From an uncultured Eubacteriales bacterium (lineage in GTDB: Bacteria > Bacillota > Clostridia > Oscillospirales > Acutalibacteraceae), in the NCBI GenBank assembly GCA_934667845.1, contig CAKUMQ010000064.1, positions 1 through 13,490 of the forward strand: a stretch of DNA of 13,490 nt, in the 5' to 3' direction. Made by a program: the position numbers and the translations under genes. Below, in pieces: positions 1 to 6,503 of the stretch (positions are counted from its first letter, which is position 1; the number at the start of each line of letters is the position of its first letter). The notes under the pieces were generated by a model. The model saw only the letters and a list, made by a program, of their open reading frames with translations. It ran no database searches and was not told the origin of the DNA.

Positions 1-122
1 CGGGTATACCGTGCGCAGCGGGCATTGCGGCTTTGATGCTCCTTCATGCGGCGGCACAGATGGCAGGCGAGTCCGGTGTAAAGCGTATCATCCTTACACC
101 GGAGAACGTAAACATAATACAA
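1..122 (-). CDS. GIY-YIG nuclease-like protein, UPF0213/YhbQ type (5' part only)
   Basis: This is the first 40 codons of a minus-strand gene that runs off the left edge. The translation begins M(TTG)-YYVYVLRCKDDTLYTG and continues through RRMKEH to ARYTR. That is the N-terminal GIY-YIG fold pattern: YVYVLRC stands for the GIY strand, LYTG for the YIG strand, and RRMKEH for the usual RRLKEHN segment. Members of this small single-domain family (about 80-100 residues) are nuclease-like proteins of poorly defined role in DNA metabolism. No in-frame ATG precedes the domain. The TTG at 122-120 has a perfect GGAGG (134-130) seven bases upstream, so I chose it as the start. The catalytic residues further downstream are outside the window and cannot be checked. 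The gene diverges from the metallopeptidase gene, whose start codon is only 38 bases away. Confidence 0.85.
   Translation of the reverse strand, partial: MYYVYVLRCKDDTLYTGLACHLCRRMKEHQSRNARCARYT
72..103. repeat. 10-bp perfect inverted repeat inside the GIY-YIG coding region
   Basis: TCCGGTGTAA (72-81) and TTACACCGGA (94-103) are exact reverse complements separated by 12 bases. The repeat lies inside the GIY-YIG coding sequence, across the codons for the conserved CKDDTLYTG stretch, about 60 bases upstream of the divergent metallopeptidase start. It could be an operator or hairpin. Because it encodes conserved residues, chance is a serious alternative. Confidence 0.35.
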
Positions 123-160
123 GTCAATTCCTCCGAACGGAAAGGATAAGGTGAGCGGCA

Positions 161-850
161 GTGGACAAAACAGAGATACAGGTTCCGGCGGAGATCCGGC
201 GCAGCGCACGGCGGACACTCGCGCTGGAGGTCCTGCCGGACGGCCGTTTGATCGTGCGTGCGCCCCGCCGCCTGTCAGAGCGGGCGATCCGCGAATTTCT
301 TGCGCAAAAGGCGGCGTGGATCGCCGAAAAGCAGCGGCAGGCGCTCGCGGCGGCAAGATCGCCGCTGCGGGTGGAAAACGGCGCCGTGTGGCCGGTCGGC
401 GGGCGGGAGTACACGCTCCTGCTGACCGGGGATGCCGCCCTTTCTGTGGATCGTGAACGGGGAATCGTGCGGCTGCCCGCCGCTGCGCCCGGGCGGGCGT
501 GGGAGACATTTTTGCGGCAAGAGACGGCGCGGGTGTGCGCGGCGCTGGTCGAAATGCTGTCCCGCGAGATCGGGGTGAGGGTGCAGTCGGTCGGCGTGAC
601 CGGCGCCAAAACGCGTTGGGGATCCTGCAGCAGCCGCGGGCGTATCCATTTTTCCTGGCATCTGATCCTCTGTCCGCCGGAGGTGATCCGGTATGTGGCA
701 GTGCATGAGCTGTGCCACCGGCGCTATATGGATCACAGTGCGCAGTTTTGGCAGCTTGTCCGGCAGCACTGCCCGGAGACGGACGCCGCGCGGCGCTGGC
801 TGCGCGAGCATCGCGACCGTATGGAGGCGGATACCGCAGACGGCGGATAA
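161..850 (+). CDS. YgjP-type (DUF45) zinc metallopeptidase-like protein
   Basis: This 229-residue protein matches the YgjP/DUF45 family of SprT/WLM-related putative zinc metallopeptidases. It has an N-terminal segment typical of the family: a strand-rich start, then SERAIREFLAQKAAWI near residues 39-54. The family signature KTRWGSCSSRGRI follows, then HELCH at residues 182-186 and a further His at 192 (HExxH-x5-H). That set can supply two zinc-binding histidines, the catalytic Glu and a third ligand. The length is close to the family norm of about 230. The start is GTG at 161. Upstream AAGGTGA (148-154) pairs with the anti-Shine-Dalgarno sequence at good spacing. The cellular substrate is unknown for the family. 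The gene appears monocistronic: it diverges from the GIY-YIG gene and ends at a hairpin shared with the converging surface-protein gene. Confidence 0.9.
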   Translation: MDKTEIQVPAEIRRSARRTLALEVLPDGRLIVRAPRRLSERAIREFLAQKAAWIAEKQRQALAAARSPLRVENGAVWPVGGREYTLLLTGDAALSVDRERGIVRLPAAAPGRAWETFLRQETARVCAALVEMLSREIGVRVQSVGVTGAKTRWGSCSSRGRIHFSWHLILCPPEVIRYVAVHELCHRRYMDHSAQFWQLVRQHCPETDAARRWLREHRDRMEADTADGG

Positions 851-865
851 AGGCGCACTGACCGA

Positions 866-904
866 AAGACCCGCACCGATCGAAAAAACGGCGGTGCGGG
901 TCTT
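866..904. terminator. Hairpin between convergent genes, likely bidirectional terminator
   Basis: AAGACCCGCACCG (866-878) and CGGTGCGGGTCTT (892-904) form a perfect 13-bp stem with a 13-base loop. It lies between the stop codons of two converging genes (850 and 916). The T tract after the stem is short in both directions, so efficiency is uncertain, but the position and stem strength fit a shared terminator. Confidence 0.8.
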
Positions 905-915
905 GTTATCGGCAG

Positions 916-2691
916 TTACTGTCCATCCTTGTCGGACGGGTCACGCAGGAAAATGTCCAGCGAAACGCGGTCATCGTCTGTATCTGCCGTACCGTTTTCA
1001 TCGGCAGCTTCGCCATCCTCTGCGGGGATATCGGCGTTTTCGTCAGCAGACACATCCATATCTCCGGCGGCTGCCGCTGCCGGATCGCGGCGGATGAAGA
1101 AGAAATAGATCATCACGGCGGCGAGCAGCAGAAGCGCGATACCGATGCCGAGAAATACAAACGCGACCGGATGGATATACAGTCCGGCGGACGACATATC
1201 CGATTCACAGGCGAACAGGGCAACGGGACCTAAATCGGACAGCGTGAACTGGATGTATTCCGGCTCAACGATCGCTTCGATCGGCTCGCCGACGGTTTCA
1301 CCGGCGAGAGAGACCACATAGAAGCGGTTGCAGTCCGCCATGTCGGCAGGGCGGGGGAGACGGATGATGTATTCCCCCTCGGGCAGATCGGCGAGCGGTG
1401 TGCCCTTTCCCGCTTTTTGATCCCAAAACTGGATACCGAGATCCATGGTCAGCACACGCACGCTCTGGGCGTTATAATCGCTCAGCTCCTGCGAGATCAG
1501 GGTCTTTGCCTGTGCAACGGAGAAGGTGCGGGAGCCGGAAAGCAGGGAGAGCATCGGCACGGTCTTACCCTTGGCAGCCAGAGCCTTATACAGGGACGGG
1601 CTGACGAGCAGACGGGCGTCGGTATCCAGTTTTTCACCGGTGAGAGACAGCGCTTTCAGCATGTTCTCATCGGTAAGGAGGTTCAGTGCGATCAGATCCT
1701 GCTCGGCTCCGGTGGTCATGGGGCCGACATGGGTGGAGAGTCCGCTGACCACCGTTGTAGCTGCCGTAGTGCCGGATGTACGCGGTTTGGTGGTCGAGCG
1801 GCGGGTCGAGGCCGTGGTGGCAATGACCTCCTGATCCGGCGAGGTCGTGCGGCTGGAGGTGGTGGACTGTGCAGCCGGCTCATAGACGGCTCCGGTATAA
1901 ACCGTACCGTCCGTCTCAAAATCATCCGTACGCACGCGGGTCACTTCTGCCAGAGAGGCGGACAGGCGCACCTGACCGTTTTCATCTGTTGTCTGCGGGA
2001 GCCAGTCGGTGGAGCCGAGCGTGACCCGCACGGTGACACCCGCCACGGGACGACCGAAAGCATCGGTCACCGTGATCACGACTTCGCCGTTTTCCGCCGA
2101 CACCGCGATCGAGGTGGAAACGGTGCCGCCCGTGCAGAAGAAGCTGTGTGTGCTGTCGGAAAACGTGTGGGTCTCACCGAGCGCCTCAAAGGTGTACTGC
2201 ACCGTATGCTCTCCCGGAGAGAGGGTATCAAGCGTTACAGTGAGCGGATTTTCGGAGCTGTAGACGGGATATTCCGTGCCGCCGACGGTGATCGCGCGCA
2301 GTGTGACCTCGACATCGGCCTGCCAGTGGACCGTCAGCTCTTTGGCGGCGTTGTTCCACGACAGGGAGTCCACGCGGAAGCCCGGCTCGACCGCTTCGAC
2401 GGTGACGGAAAAATTGGCATAGGTACTGCTTTCAAAAAAAGCGGTAAAGTGATGCGTTCCGACCGTGAGCGGGAGCGAAAATTCCGCCGAGCCGGGAGCG
2501 GAGGACTGCGGCGTGTGACGCCGTCCGCTGCTGTCGCTGATCTCCTTCAGAATCTCAGCCGGGTCGCTCCATGAGAGCGACAACTTGCCGTCGGCATAGG
2601 CGGCTGTGACAGTCGTTTGCGCGCTGACTGCCGCGGGCAGCAGTGTCAAAAGCAGCAGCACGGCGGCTGCAAAAGAGAGAAGTCGTTTCAT
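916..2691 (-). CDS. Secreted, C-terminally membrane-anchored surface protein with Ig-like domains
   Basis: I do not recognise a named family for this 591-residue protein, but its topology is clear. Residues 1-24 are a signal peptide (KR, hydrophobic core, AVSA before Q25). Residues 25-190 are strand-rich and probably Ig-like. Residues 193-262 resemble a Big_1/carboxypeptidase-regulatory-like domain (VTDAFGRPVAGVTVRVTL, then TTDENGQ). Residues 275-323 are a Thr/Ser-rich linker, and 325-505 are an unrecognised extracellular domain. Residues 509-533 form a transmembrane helix with a C-terminal FFFIRR stop-transfer, followed by a strongly acidic cytoplasmic tail (about 536-591). No LPXTG motif is present. 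An upstream ATG (2703) is possible, but the ATG at 2691 has GAGGG five bases upstream and gives a clean MKRLL signal peptide. The gene has its own promoter, divergent from the Crp-type regulator. A role in surface binding or envelope sensing is only inferred from the architecture. Confidence 0.85.
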   Translation of the reverse strand: MKRLLSFAAAVLLLLTLLPAAVSAQTTVTAAYADGKLSLSWSDPAEILKEISDSSGRRHTPQSSAPGSAEFSLPLTVGTHHFTAFFESSTYANFSVTVEAVEPGFRVDSLSWNNAAKELTVHWQADVEVTLRAITVGGTEYPVYSSENPLTVTLDTLSPGEHTVQYTFEALGETHTFSDSTHSFFCTGGTVSTSIAVSAENGEVVITVTDAFGRPVAGVTVRVTLGSTDWLPQTTDENGQVRLSASLAEVTRVRTDDFETDGTVYTGAVYEPAAQSTTSSRTTSPDQEVIATTASTRRSTTKPRTSGTTAATTVVSGLSTHVGPMTTGAEQDLIALNLLTDENMLKALSLTGEKLDTDARLLVSPSLYKALAAKGKTVPMLSLLSGSRTFSVAQAKTLISQELSDYNAQSVRVLTMDLGIQFWDQKAGKGTPLADLPEGEYIIRLPRPADMADCNRFYVVSLAGETVGEPIEAIVEPEYIQFTLSDLGPVALFACESDMSSAGLYIHPVAFVFLGIGIALLLLAAVMIYFFFIRRDPAAAAAGDMDVSADENADIPAEDGEAADENGTADTDDDRVSLDIFLRDPSDKDGQ

Positions 2692-2756
2692 ACATACCCT
2701 CATTTCCTGATTTACCGTTGGTTTGCGGTCTGACGACCGAATTTCTTTCAGAGATT

Positions 2757-2785
2757 AGTATACCATATTTTTTTGCAAAAGTAAA
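2757..2785 (-). promoter_or_regulatory. Sigma-A type promoter of the surface-protein gene
   Basis: On the minus strand, TTTACT (2785-2780) and TATACT (2762-2757) are separated by 17 bases, which fits a vegetative promoter for the surface-protein gene starting at 2691. The leader of about 60 bases holds a small hairpin (CGGTC-TGAC-GACCG, 2726-2739) of unknown meaning. The -35 element lies 14 bases from the -35 of the divergent regulator promoter, so occupancy of one may affect the other. Confidence 0.65.
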
Positions 2786-2798
2786 TTGTTCTTTTTTC

Positions 2799-2827
2799 TT
2801 GATTTTTCCGTCGACCTGTGATATACT
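2799..2827 (+). promoter_or_regulatory. Sigma-A type promoter of the regulator/ABC importer operon
   Basis: TTGATT (2799-2804), a 17-base spacer and TATACT (2822-2827) form a good vegetative promoter. Transcription should start near 2834, about 32 bases before the regulator's ATG and inside the perfect palindrome that follows. This is the only promoter visible for the four genes from 2866 to 5854. Confidence 0.8.
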
Positions 2828-2853
2828 GAAAGTGTCCCAAATGGGACACTTTC
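2828..2853. promoter_or_regulatory. Perfect 26-bp palindromic operator, probably bound by the adjacent Crp/Fnr-type regulator
   Basis: GAAAGTGTCCCA (2828-2839) and TGGGACACTTTC (2842-2853) are exact reverse complements around a central AA. The site abuts the -10 box and covers the expected transcription start, a classic repressor position. The AAGGAGG ribosome site begins at 2854. Crp/Fnr proteins bind dyads as dimers, and the next gene encodes such a protein, so autorepression is the simplest reading. The core GTGTCCC/GGGACAC differs from the TGTGA (CRP) and TTGAT (FNR) half-sites. An RNA hairpin role is less likely because transcription probably starts inside the left arm. Confidence 0.8.
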
Positions 2854-2865
2854 AAGGAGGACAGC

Positions 2866-3504
2866 ATGAAAGATACGCATATATGCCGTCAGATGGCGCT
2901 GTTTTCCTGCCTGACGGAGGCGGAATGGGCGGCGCTGTCCGCGCAATTCCCGCAGCCGGTGCAGATTCCGGCGGGGGAGCCGCTTTTGCCGGCGGGGGAG
3001 CCGACGCTGCTTTTGCTGCTGGACGGGCAGGCGCGGGTGACGACATCCGGACACGGGCGCACCGTGGTGATGCGCCGTCTGGCTGCCGGTGACGTTTGCG
3101 GCGCGGCGACGCTGTTCGGCGAGCATACGCCGGTCAGCCGCGTGACGGCGCTGACCGATTGCCGCGTGATCGGGCTGCCGCGGGAGACGGTGCGCCGTTT
3201 CCTGTGTGAATGCCCGGGCTTTGCGGTGAGCTATGTGACCTTTCTCACCGGCCGCATCCGGTTTTTAAACCGCCGGATCGCGGATTGCACGGAAAATTCC
3301 GCGGATGAGCGCCTGCTCTATTATATCCGCGAACACCTGACGCCGGACGGGGAGTTTGTTCCCTCCGACTCAATGCTGGAGCTGGCCCGCACGTTGAATG
3401 TGGGACGCTCCAGCCTGTACCGTGCTCTTGAACACCTGACGGAACAGGGCTATCTGGAAGAAACCGCCAAACGGCGGTGGAGATACAAGGAGGTTATCCT
3501 ATGA
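2866..3504 (+). CDS. Crp/Fnr-family transcriptional regulator
   Basis: This 212-residue protein has the two-domain Crp/Fnr layout. An N-terminal cNMP-binding-like beta-roll spans residues 10-110, with the LLLLLDGQARVTT, RLAAGDVCGAATLF and SRVTAL segments in order. A dimerisation helix follows (about 112-140), then a C-terminal winged helix-turn-helix (about 145-210, ELARTLNVGRSSLYRALEHL at 172-191). The conserved Glu that contacts cAMP in CRP is not seen in the GDVCGA segment, so cAMP is not a safe ligand guess. Seven cysteines (7, 15, 78, 99, 114, 116, 141) are scattered and do not form an FNR-type N-terminal iron-sulphur motif. AAGGAGG lies five bases before the ATG. The stop overlaps the binding-protein start (ATGA, 3501-3504), so the two are translationally coupled. 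It likely controls its own operon through the palindrome at 2828-2853. Confidence 0.9.
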   Translation: MKDTHICRQMALFSCLTEAEWAALSAQFPQPVQIPAGEPLLPAGEPTLLLLLDGQARVTTSGHGRTVVMRRLAAGDVCGAATLFGEHTPVSRVTALTDCRVIGLPRETVRRFLCECPGFAVSYVTFLTGRIRFLNRRIADCTENSADERLLYYIREHLTPDGEFVPSDSMLELARTLNVGRSSLYRALEHLTEQGYLEETAKRRWRYKEVIL

Positions 3505-4535
3505 ATAAGAAAAAATGGCTTGCACTTCTGCTCGCGCTCGGGCTGATCCTCAGTCTGGCGGCGGGGTGCGCGTCAACGCCCGCTCCGGCTGACAGCACGC
3601 CGGAAAGCTCGGCGGCGGAGAGTGTGCCTGCGGAAAATGCGCCGGTGCTGACCACTGCGGTGATTGCGGGACCGACCGGAATCGGCGCTGTCGGACTGAT
3701 GGCGCAAAACGATGCCAAAACGTCTGTAAACCAATATAGCTTTACGCTGTGCACCTCGCCGCAGGAAGCGGCCTCCAAGCTGACCAACGGCGATGTGCTG
3801 TTTGCCTCCGTGCCGACGAATCTGGCGGCGTCACTGTATGCCAAAACGTCCGGCAAGGTGCGTATGCTGGCGATCAACACCGGCAGCGTGCTGAGCCTTT
3901 TGGAGAACGGCGATACGATCCATTCGGTGGCAGATCTGAAAGGAAAAACGATCTATTCTACCGGACAGGGCGCGAATCCCGAGTATTTGCTGCGCTATCT
4001 GTTGACGAAAAACGGACTGGATCCCGACAAGGATGTTAAGCTCGAATTCCTGACGGAAAACACTGAGCTGGCGACGCTGCTTGTCAGCAATAAGGCGCAG
4101 GTTGCCCTCGTGCCGCAGCCCGTGGCGACGATGGTGCAGATCAAGAATACGGCACTGCGCAAGGCGCTTGACGTGGGCGAGGAATGGGCGAAGATCGCAC
4201 CGGACAGCCAGCCGCTGATGGGCTGCGTCATTGCGCTGGCGGATACGGTGGAGAAATATCCGCAGACGGTGGCGGCTTTTCTGACCGAATATAAAGCCTC
4301 TGTGGAGGCGGCGACCGCCGATGTGGAAAAAACGGCGGGCTACTGCGAGACCTACGGCATCATCGAAAAGGCGGCGCTTGCCAAGGCGGCTATTCCGCAG
4401 TGCGCACTGACCTATATCGACGGTGCGGATATGAAAAAGGCGATCGGCGGCTATTTTGATATGCTGTTTGCCGCTGACCCGAAATCGGTGGGCGGCGCAG
4501 TGCCGGGCGACGATTTCTACTATGTGGCTCCGTAA
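3501..4535 (+). CDS. ABC transporter substrate-binding lipoprotein, NMT1/SsuA/TauA-like
   Basis: This 344-residue protein is an extracellular solute-binding lipoprotein. Residues 1-22 are a lipoprotein signal, with SLAAGC placing the lipidated Cys at 23, followed by an Ala/Pro/Ser-rich tether to about residue 48. The body fits the NMT1/THI5-like and aliphatic-sulphonate/taurine group: a first strand with GPTGIGAVGLM, then an SVADLKGKTIYSTGQGANPEYLLRYLL segment and NKAQVALVPQPVATM. Those segments are typical of binding proteins for sulphonates, nitrate-like anions, or thiamine precursors. The ligand cannot be read from sequence. The start at ATG 3501 overlaps the regulator stop by four bases and has AAGGAGG (3487-3493) seven bases upstream; longer in-frame starts would lie within the regulator gene and spoil the signal peptide. 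It would deliver substrate to the permease encoded next. Confidence 0.9.
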   Translation: MNKKKWLALLLALGLILSLAAGCASTPAPADSTPESSAAESVPAENAPVLTTAVIAGPTGIGAVGLMAQNDAKTSVNQYSFTLCTSPQEAASKLTNGDVLFASVPTNLAASLYAKTSGKVRMLAINTGSVLSLLENGDTIHSVADLKGKTIYSTGQGANPEYLLRYLLTKNGLDPDKDVKLEFLTENTELATLLVSNKAQVALVPQPVATMVQIKNTALRKALDVGEEWAKIAPDSQPLMGCVIALADTVEKYPQTVAAFLTEYKASVEAATADVEKTAGYCETYGIIEKAALAKAAIPQCALTYIDGADMKKAIGGYFDMLFAADPKSVGGAVPGDDFYYVAP

Positions 4536-5289
4536 TAAAGGAAAGGCGGCGGCGCGCGTTTTGGCGGTCGCCGCCTTTTGGCTGACGCTGTGGGAGCTGC
4601 TCTCTCTGGCGGTGGGACAGGTGCTTTTGCTGCCGGGTCCTCTCCTTGTGGGGCAGACGCTCTGCCGCTTGGCGTTGACGGCGGAATTTTGGCAGGCAGT
4701 CGGAAAAACACTGCTGCGGATCCTGTCCGGCTTCTTCATCGGCACGGTAGCCGGCGTTTGTCTCGCGTTTCTGACGTTTCATCTGCGGATCGCGGCGCTT
4801 TTGCTGCGTCCGCTGCGCCACGGGATCCGTGCCGTTCCGGTGGCGTCGTTTATTATTCTGGCGCTGATCTGGATCCCGACGAACCTGCTGCCGACCTGTA
4901 TGGTGGTGCTGATGGTGCTGCCGCTCGTGTGGAGCGGCGTGGAATCGGGGCTGGCGGAGATCGACCGCTCGCTTCTGGATATGGCGGCTGTTTATCGGAT
5001 CGGATGGAAAAAAACGCTGCTGCGGGTACGCCTGCCCGCCGTGCTGCCGTTTTTCCGCACGGCATGCGTCAATGCGATGGGGCTTGCCTGGAAATCCGGC
5101 ATTGCCGCCGAGGTGATCTGCCGCCCCTACGGCTCGGTCGGGCGTATGCTGCAGGAGGCAAAGCTCTATCTGGAAACGCCGGAGGTATTTGCCTGGACGG
5201 CGGTCGTGGTGGTGCTCAGCCTTATTTTGGAAAAGCTGCTCAAGGCGGTGGTTTCGGGTCACGGAGAGGGGGAGACGCATGGCAATTGA
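4522..5289 (+). CDS. ABC transporter permease, SsuC/TauC-like
   Basis: This 255-residue integral membrane protein belongs to the binding-protein-dependent permease family (BPD_transp_1), of the sulphonate/nitrate/taurine branch. About six hydrophobic helices are visible, starting near residues 10-30. The cytoplasmic EAA-type coupling loop lies at about 144-172 (LLDMAAVYRIGWKKTLLRVRLP, with the conserved Gly at 161 and LP at 171-172), where it contacts the ATPase. The length is normal for the family. The ATG at 4522 lies 14 bases inside the end of the binding-protein gene, with no strong ribosome site, so expression probably depends on translational coupling. The next start downstream would cut into the first helix. 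It works as a dimer with the ATPase encoded at 5279-5854. Confidence 0.9.
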   Translation: MWLRNKGKAAARVLAVAAFWLTLWELLSLAVGQVLLLPGPLLVGQTLCRLALTAEFWQAVGKTLLRILSGFFIGTVAGVCLAFLTFHLRIAALLLRPLRHGIRAVPVASFIILALIWIPTNLLPTCMVVLMVLPLVWSGVESGLAEIDRSLLDMAAVYRIGWKKTLLRVRLPAVLPFFRTACVNAMGLAWKSGIAAEVICRPYGSVGRMLQEAKLYLETPEVFAWTAVVVVLSLILEKLLKAVVSGHGEGETHGN

Positions 5290-5854
5290 AGTGACAGATC
5301 TCTGCTTTTCGCGCGGGGAGCGTCCGGTAATCTCCCATGCTTCACTGACCGTGGCGGACGGCGAGGTCGTCTGCCTGTACGGTCCCTCCGGCTGCGGGAA
5401 AAGTACATTTATGCGGCTGGTTTGCGGGCTTTTGACGCCGCAGAGCGGACATATCCGCGGCGTCGGACGGTGCAGCACCGTCTTTCAGGAAAACGCCCTG
5501 CTGCCGTGGTGTACCGTGGAGGAAAACGTGGCGCTGCCGCTGACGGAGGGGGCACGGGAGCGCGTCCGTGCCGCATTGGAGGTCACAGAGCTGACCGAGG
5601 CGGCGGCGCTGCGTCCGGCGGCACTGTCCGGCGGCATGGCGCGCCGCGCCGCCATCGCCCGCGCTCTCGCCTATGACGGGGATGTGCTGCTGCTCGACGA
5701 GCCGTTTACGGGGCTGGATGAATCGCTGTGGGGGAAGCTCTGTGTGCAGATCCGCCGGCAGTACAGCGATCGCCCGGTGCTGCTGATCACCCACCGCCCG
5801 GAGGAGGCGGAGGCGCTTTCGGCGCGGCGGATCGCCTTCGGAGAATGGGAATAA
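5279..5854 (+). CDS. ABC transporter ATP-binding protein, SsuB/TauB-like (short form)
   Basis: This is the nucleotide-binding subunit of the importer, 191 residues long. All core motifs are present: Walker A GPSGCGKST (35-43), Q-loop Gln70 in VFQENALLPW, signature LSGGMARR (116-123, the LSGGM form common in this branch), Walker B VLLLDE (136-141), D-loop TGLD (144-147) and switch His172 in LLITHRP. Related ATPases are usually 240-260 residues. This one is shorter because the helical region between Q-loop and signature is compact and the C-terminal extension after the switch His is nearly missing. It still looks functional. The ATG at 5279 overlaps the permease gene by 11 bases and follows a GAGAGGGGGAG ribosome site. 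It is the last gene of the operon. Confidence 0.9.
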   Translation: MAIEVTDLCFSRGERPVISHASLTVADGEVVCLYGPSGCGKSTFMRLVCGLLTPQSGHIRGVGRCSTVFQENALLPWCTVEENVALPLTEGARERVRAALEVTELTEAAALRPAALSGGMARRAAIARALAYDGDVLLLDEPFTGLDESLWGKLCVQIRRQYSDRPVLLITHRPEEAEALSARRIAFGEWE

Positions 5855-5882
5855 TGCTCGCCGGACCGTTTATGGTAAAAAG

Positions 5883-5899
5883 CGTTGCTTGCGGCAACG
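5883..5899. repeat. Short inverted repeat overlapping the XRE gene's -35 box (operator or weak terminator)
   Basis: CGTTGC (5883-5888) and GCAACG (5894-5899) are perfect 6-bp arms around a five-base centre. The repeat overlaps the -35 box of the XRE-gene promoter, where a repressor would block polymerase, so it could be an operator for that regulator. It also follows the end of the ABC operon by 28 bases, and a short T run occurs ten bases later, so a weak terminator is the alternative. Confidence 0.45.
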
Positions 5900-5917
5900 G
5901 GCTGTTTTGGCTATACT
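5889..5917 (+). promoter_or_regulatory. Sigma-A type promoter of the XRE-family regulator gene
   Basis: TTGCGG (5889-5894), 17 bases, then TATACT (5912-5917). Transcription should begin near 5924, about 26 bases before the ATG at 5950. The -35 box lies within a 17-bp inverted repeat. Confidence 0.7.
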
Positions 5918-5949
5918 GGACGACATAAACGGAAAGGAGTGTACCGATC

Positions 5950-6459
5950 ATGCTGAGTGAAAATATTCGGGCTGTCCGAAAGGCGAAGGGGCTTTCGCAG
6001 GAGGAGCTTGCCGTCAGGCTGAATGTGGTGCGGCAAACTGTTTCCAAATGGGAGCAGGGGCTGTCTGTGCCGGATGCGGATCTGCTGATCCGGCTGTCCG
6101 AGGAGCTGGAAACGCCGGTCAGCGTTTTGCTGGGGGAGACCGTGACAGAGGTCAGGCAGGATGAGCTGGCGGTCATCGCCGAAAAGCTGGCGGAGATCAA
6201 CGGGGAGCTTGCCCGGCGAAAGGACAGGAGACGAAGCCTGCTTCGTTGGTTCTGCATTTTGCTGTGTGCGGGGATCGCCGCCGTATCCGTCCTGCTTCTG
6301 CTCTGGCAAAGTCCGTACCAAAGCTGGGATTACAGCGATCCCGAGACCGCCGTGTTCGGCGCGGCGTTCCATGTGTTTGAATACGGATTTGTGCGTGCGG
6401 CGCCGCTCGTTTTCATTGCGGGCGTTGTCGGGATCGTGCTGACCCGGAAAAAGGGATGA
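5950..6459 (+). CDS. Membrane-anchored XRE-family HTH regulator
   Basis: This 169-residue protein starts with a Cro/C1-type helix-turn-helix (residues 1-62: IRAVRKAKGLSQEELA, then VVRQTVSKWEQG and the PDADLLIRLSEEL helix). A charged connecting helix follows (about 66-95), then two predicted transmembrane helices (about 98-119 and 148-165) with a short aromatic external loop between them. Membrane-tethered XRE regulators of this shape are common in Firmicutes, often next to genes they control, but their signals are mostly unknown. AAGGAG precedes the ATG at slightly long spacing. The gene has its own promoter and a downstream terminator, so it appears monocistronic. It may repress itself through the inverted repeat at 5883-5899. 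No dedicated partner gene is adjacent. Confidence 0.88.
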   Translation: MLSENIRAVRKAKGLSQEELAVRLNVVRQTVSKWEQGLSVPDADLLIRLSEELETPVSVLLGETVTEVRQDELAVIAEKLAEINGELARRKDRRRSLLRWFCILLCAGIAAVSVLLLLWQSPYQSWDYSDPETAVFGAAFHVFEYGFVRAAPLVFIAGVVGIVLTRKKG

Positions 6460-6503
6460 TCCGTTTGCACGGGAATACGTGCCTGTCCGCTGTATTTTCT
6501 GCA

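Noticed and set aside
1756..1870. Thr/Ser-rich segment as a tandem DNA repeat
   Set aside because: The codons vary and no exact unit repeats; it is a low-complexity protein linker.
1417..2574. Long plus-strand open frame opposite the surface-protein gene
   Set aside because: The minus-strand frame has a signal peptide, recognisable domain patterns, a Thr linker, a transmembrane helix and its own ribosome site and promoter. The plus frame reads as low-complexity Gly/Arg-rich sequence with none of these.
2828..2853. Palindrome as a terminator or riboswitch hairpin
   Set aside because: No T tract follows, it is directly before a ribosome site, and the predicted transcription start falls within it, so most of the left arm would not be transcribed.
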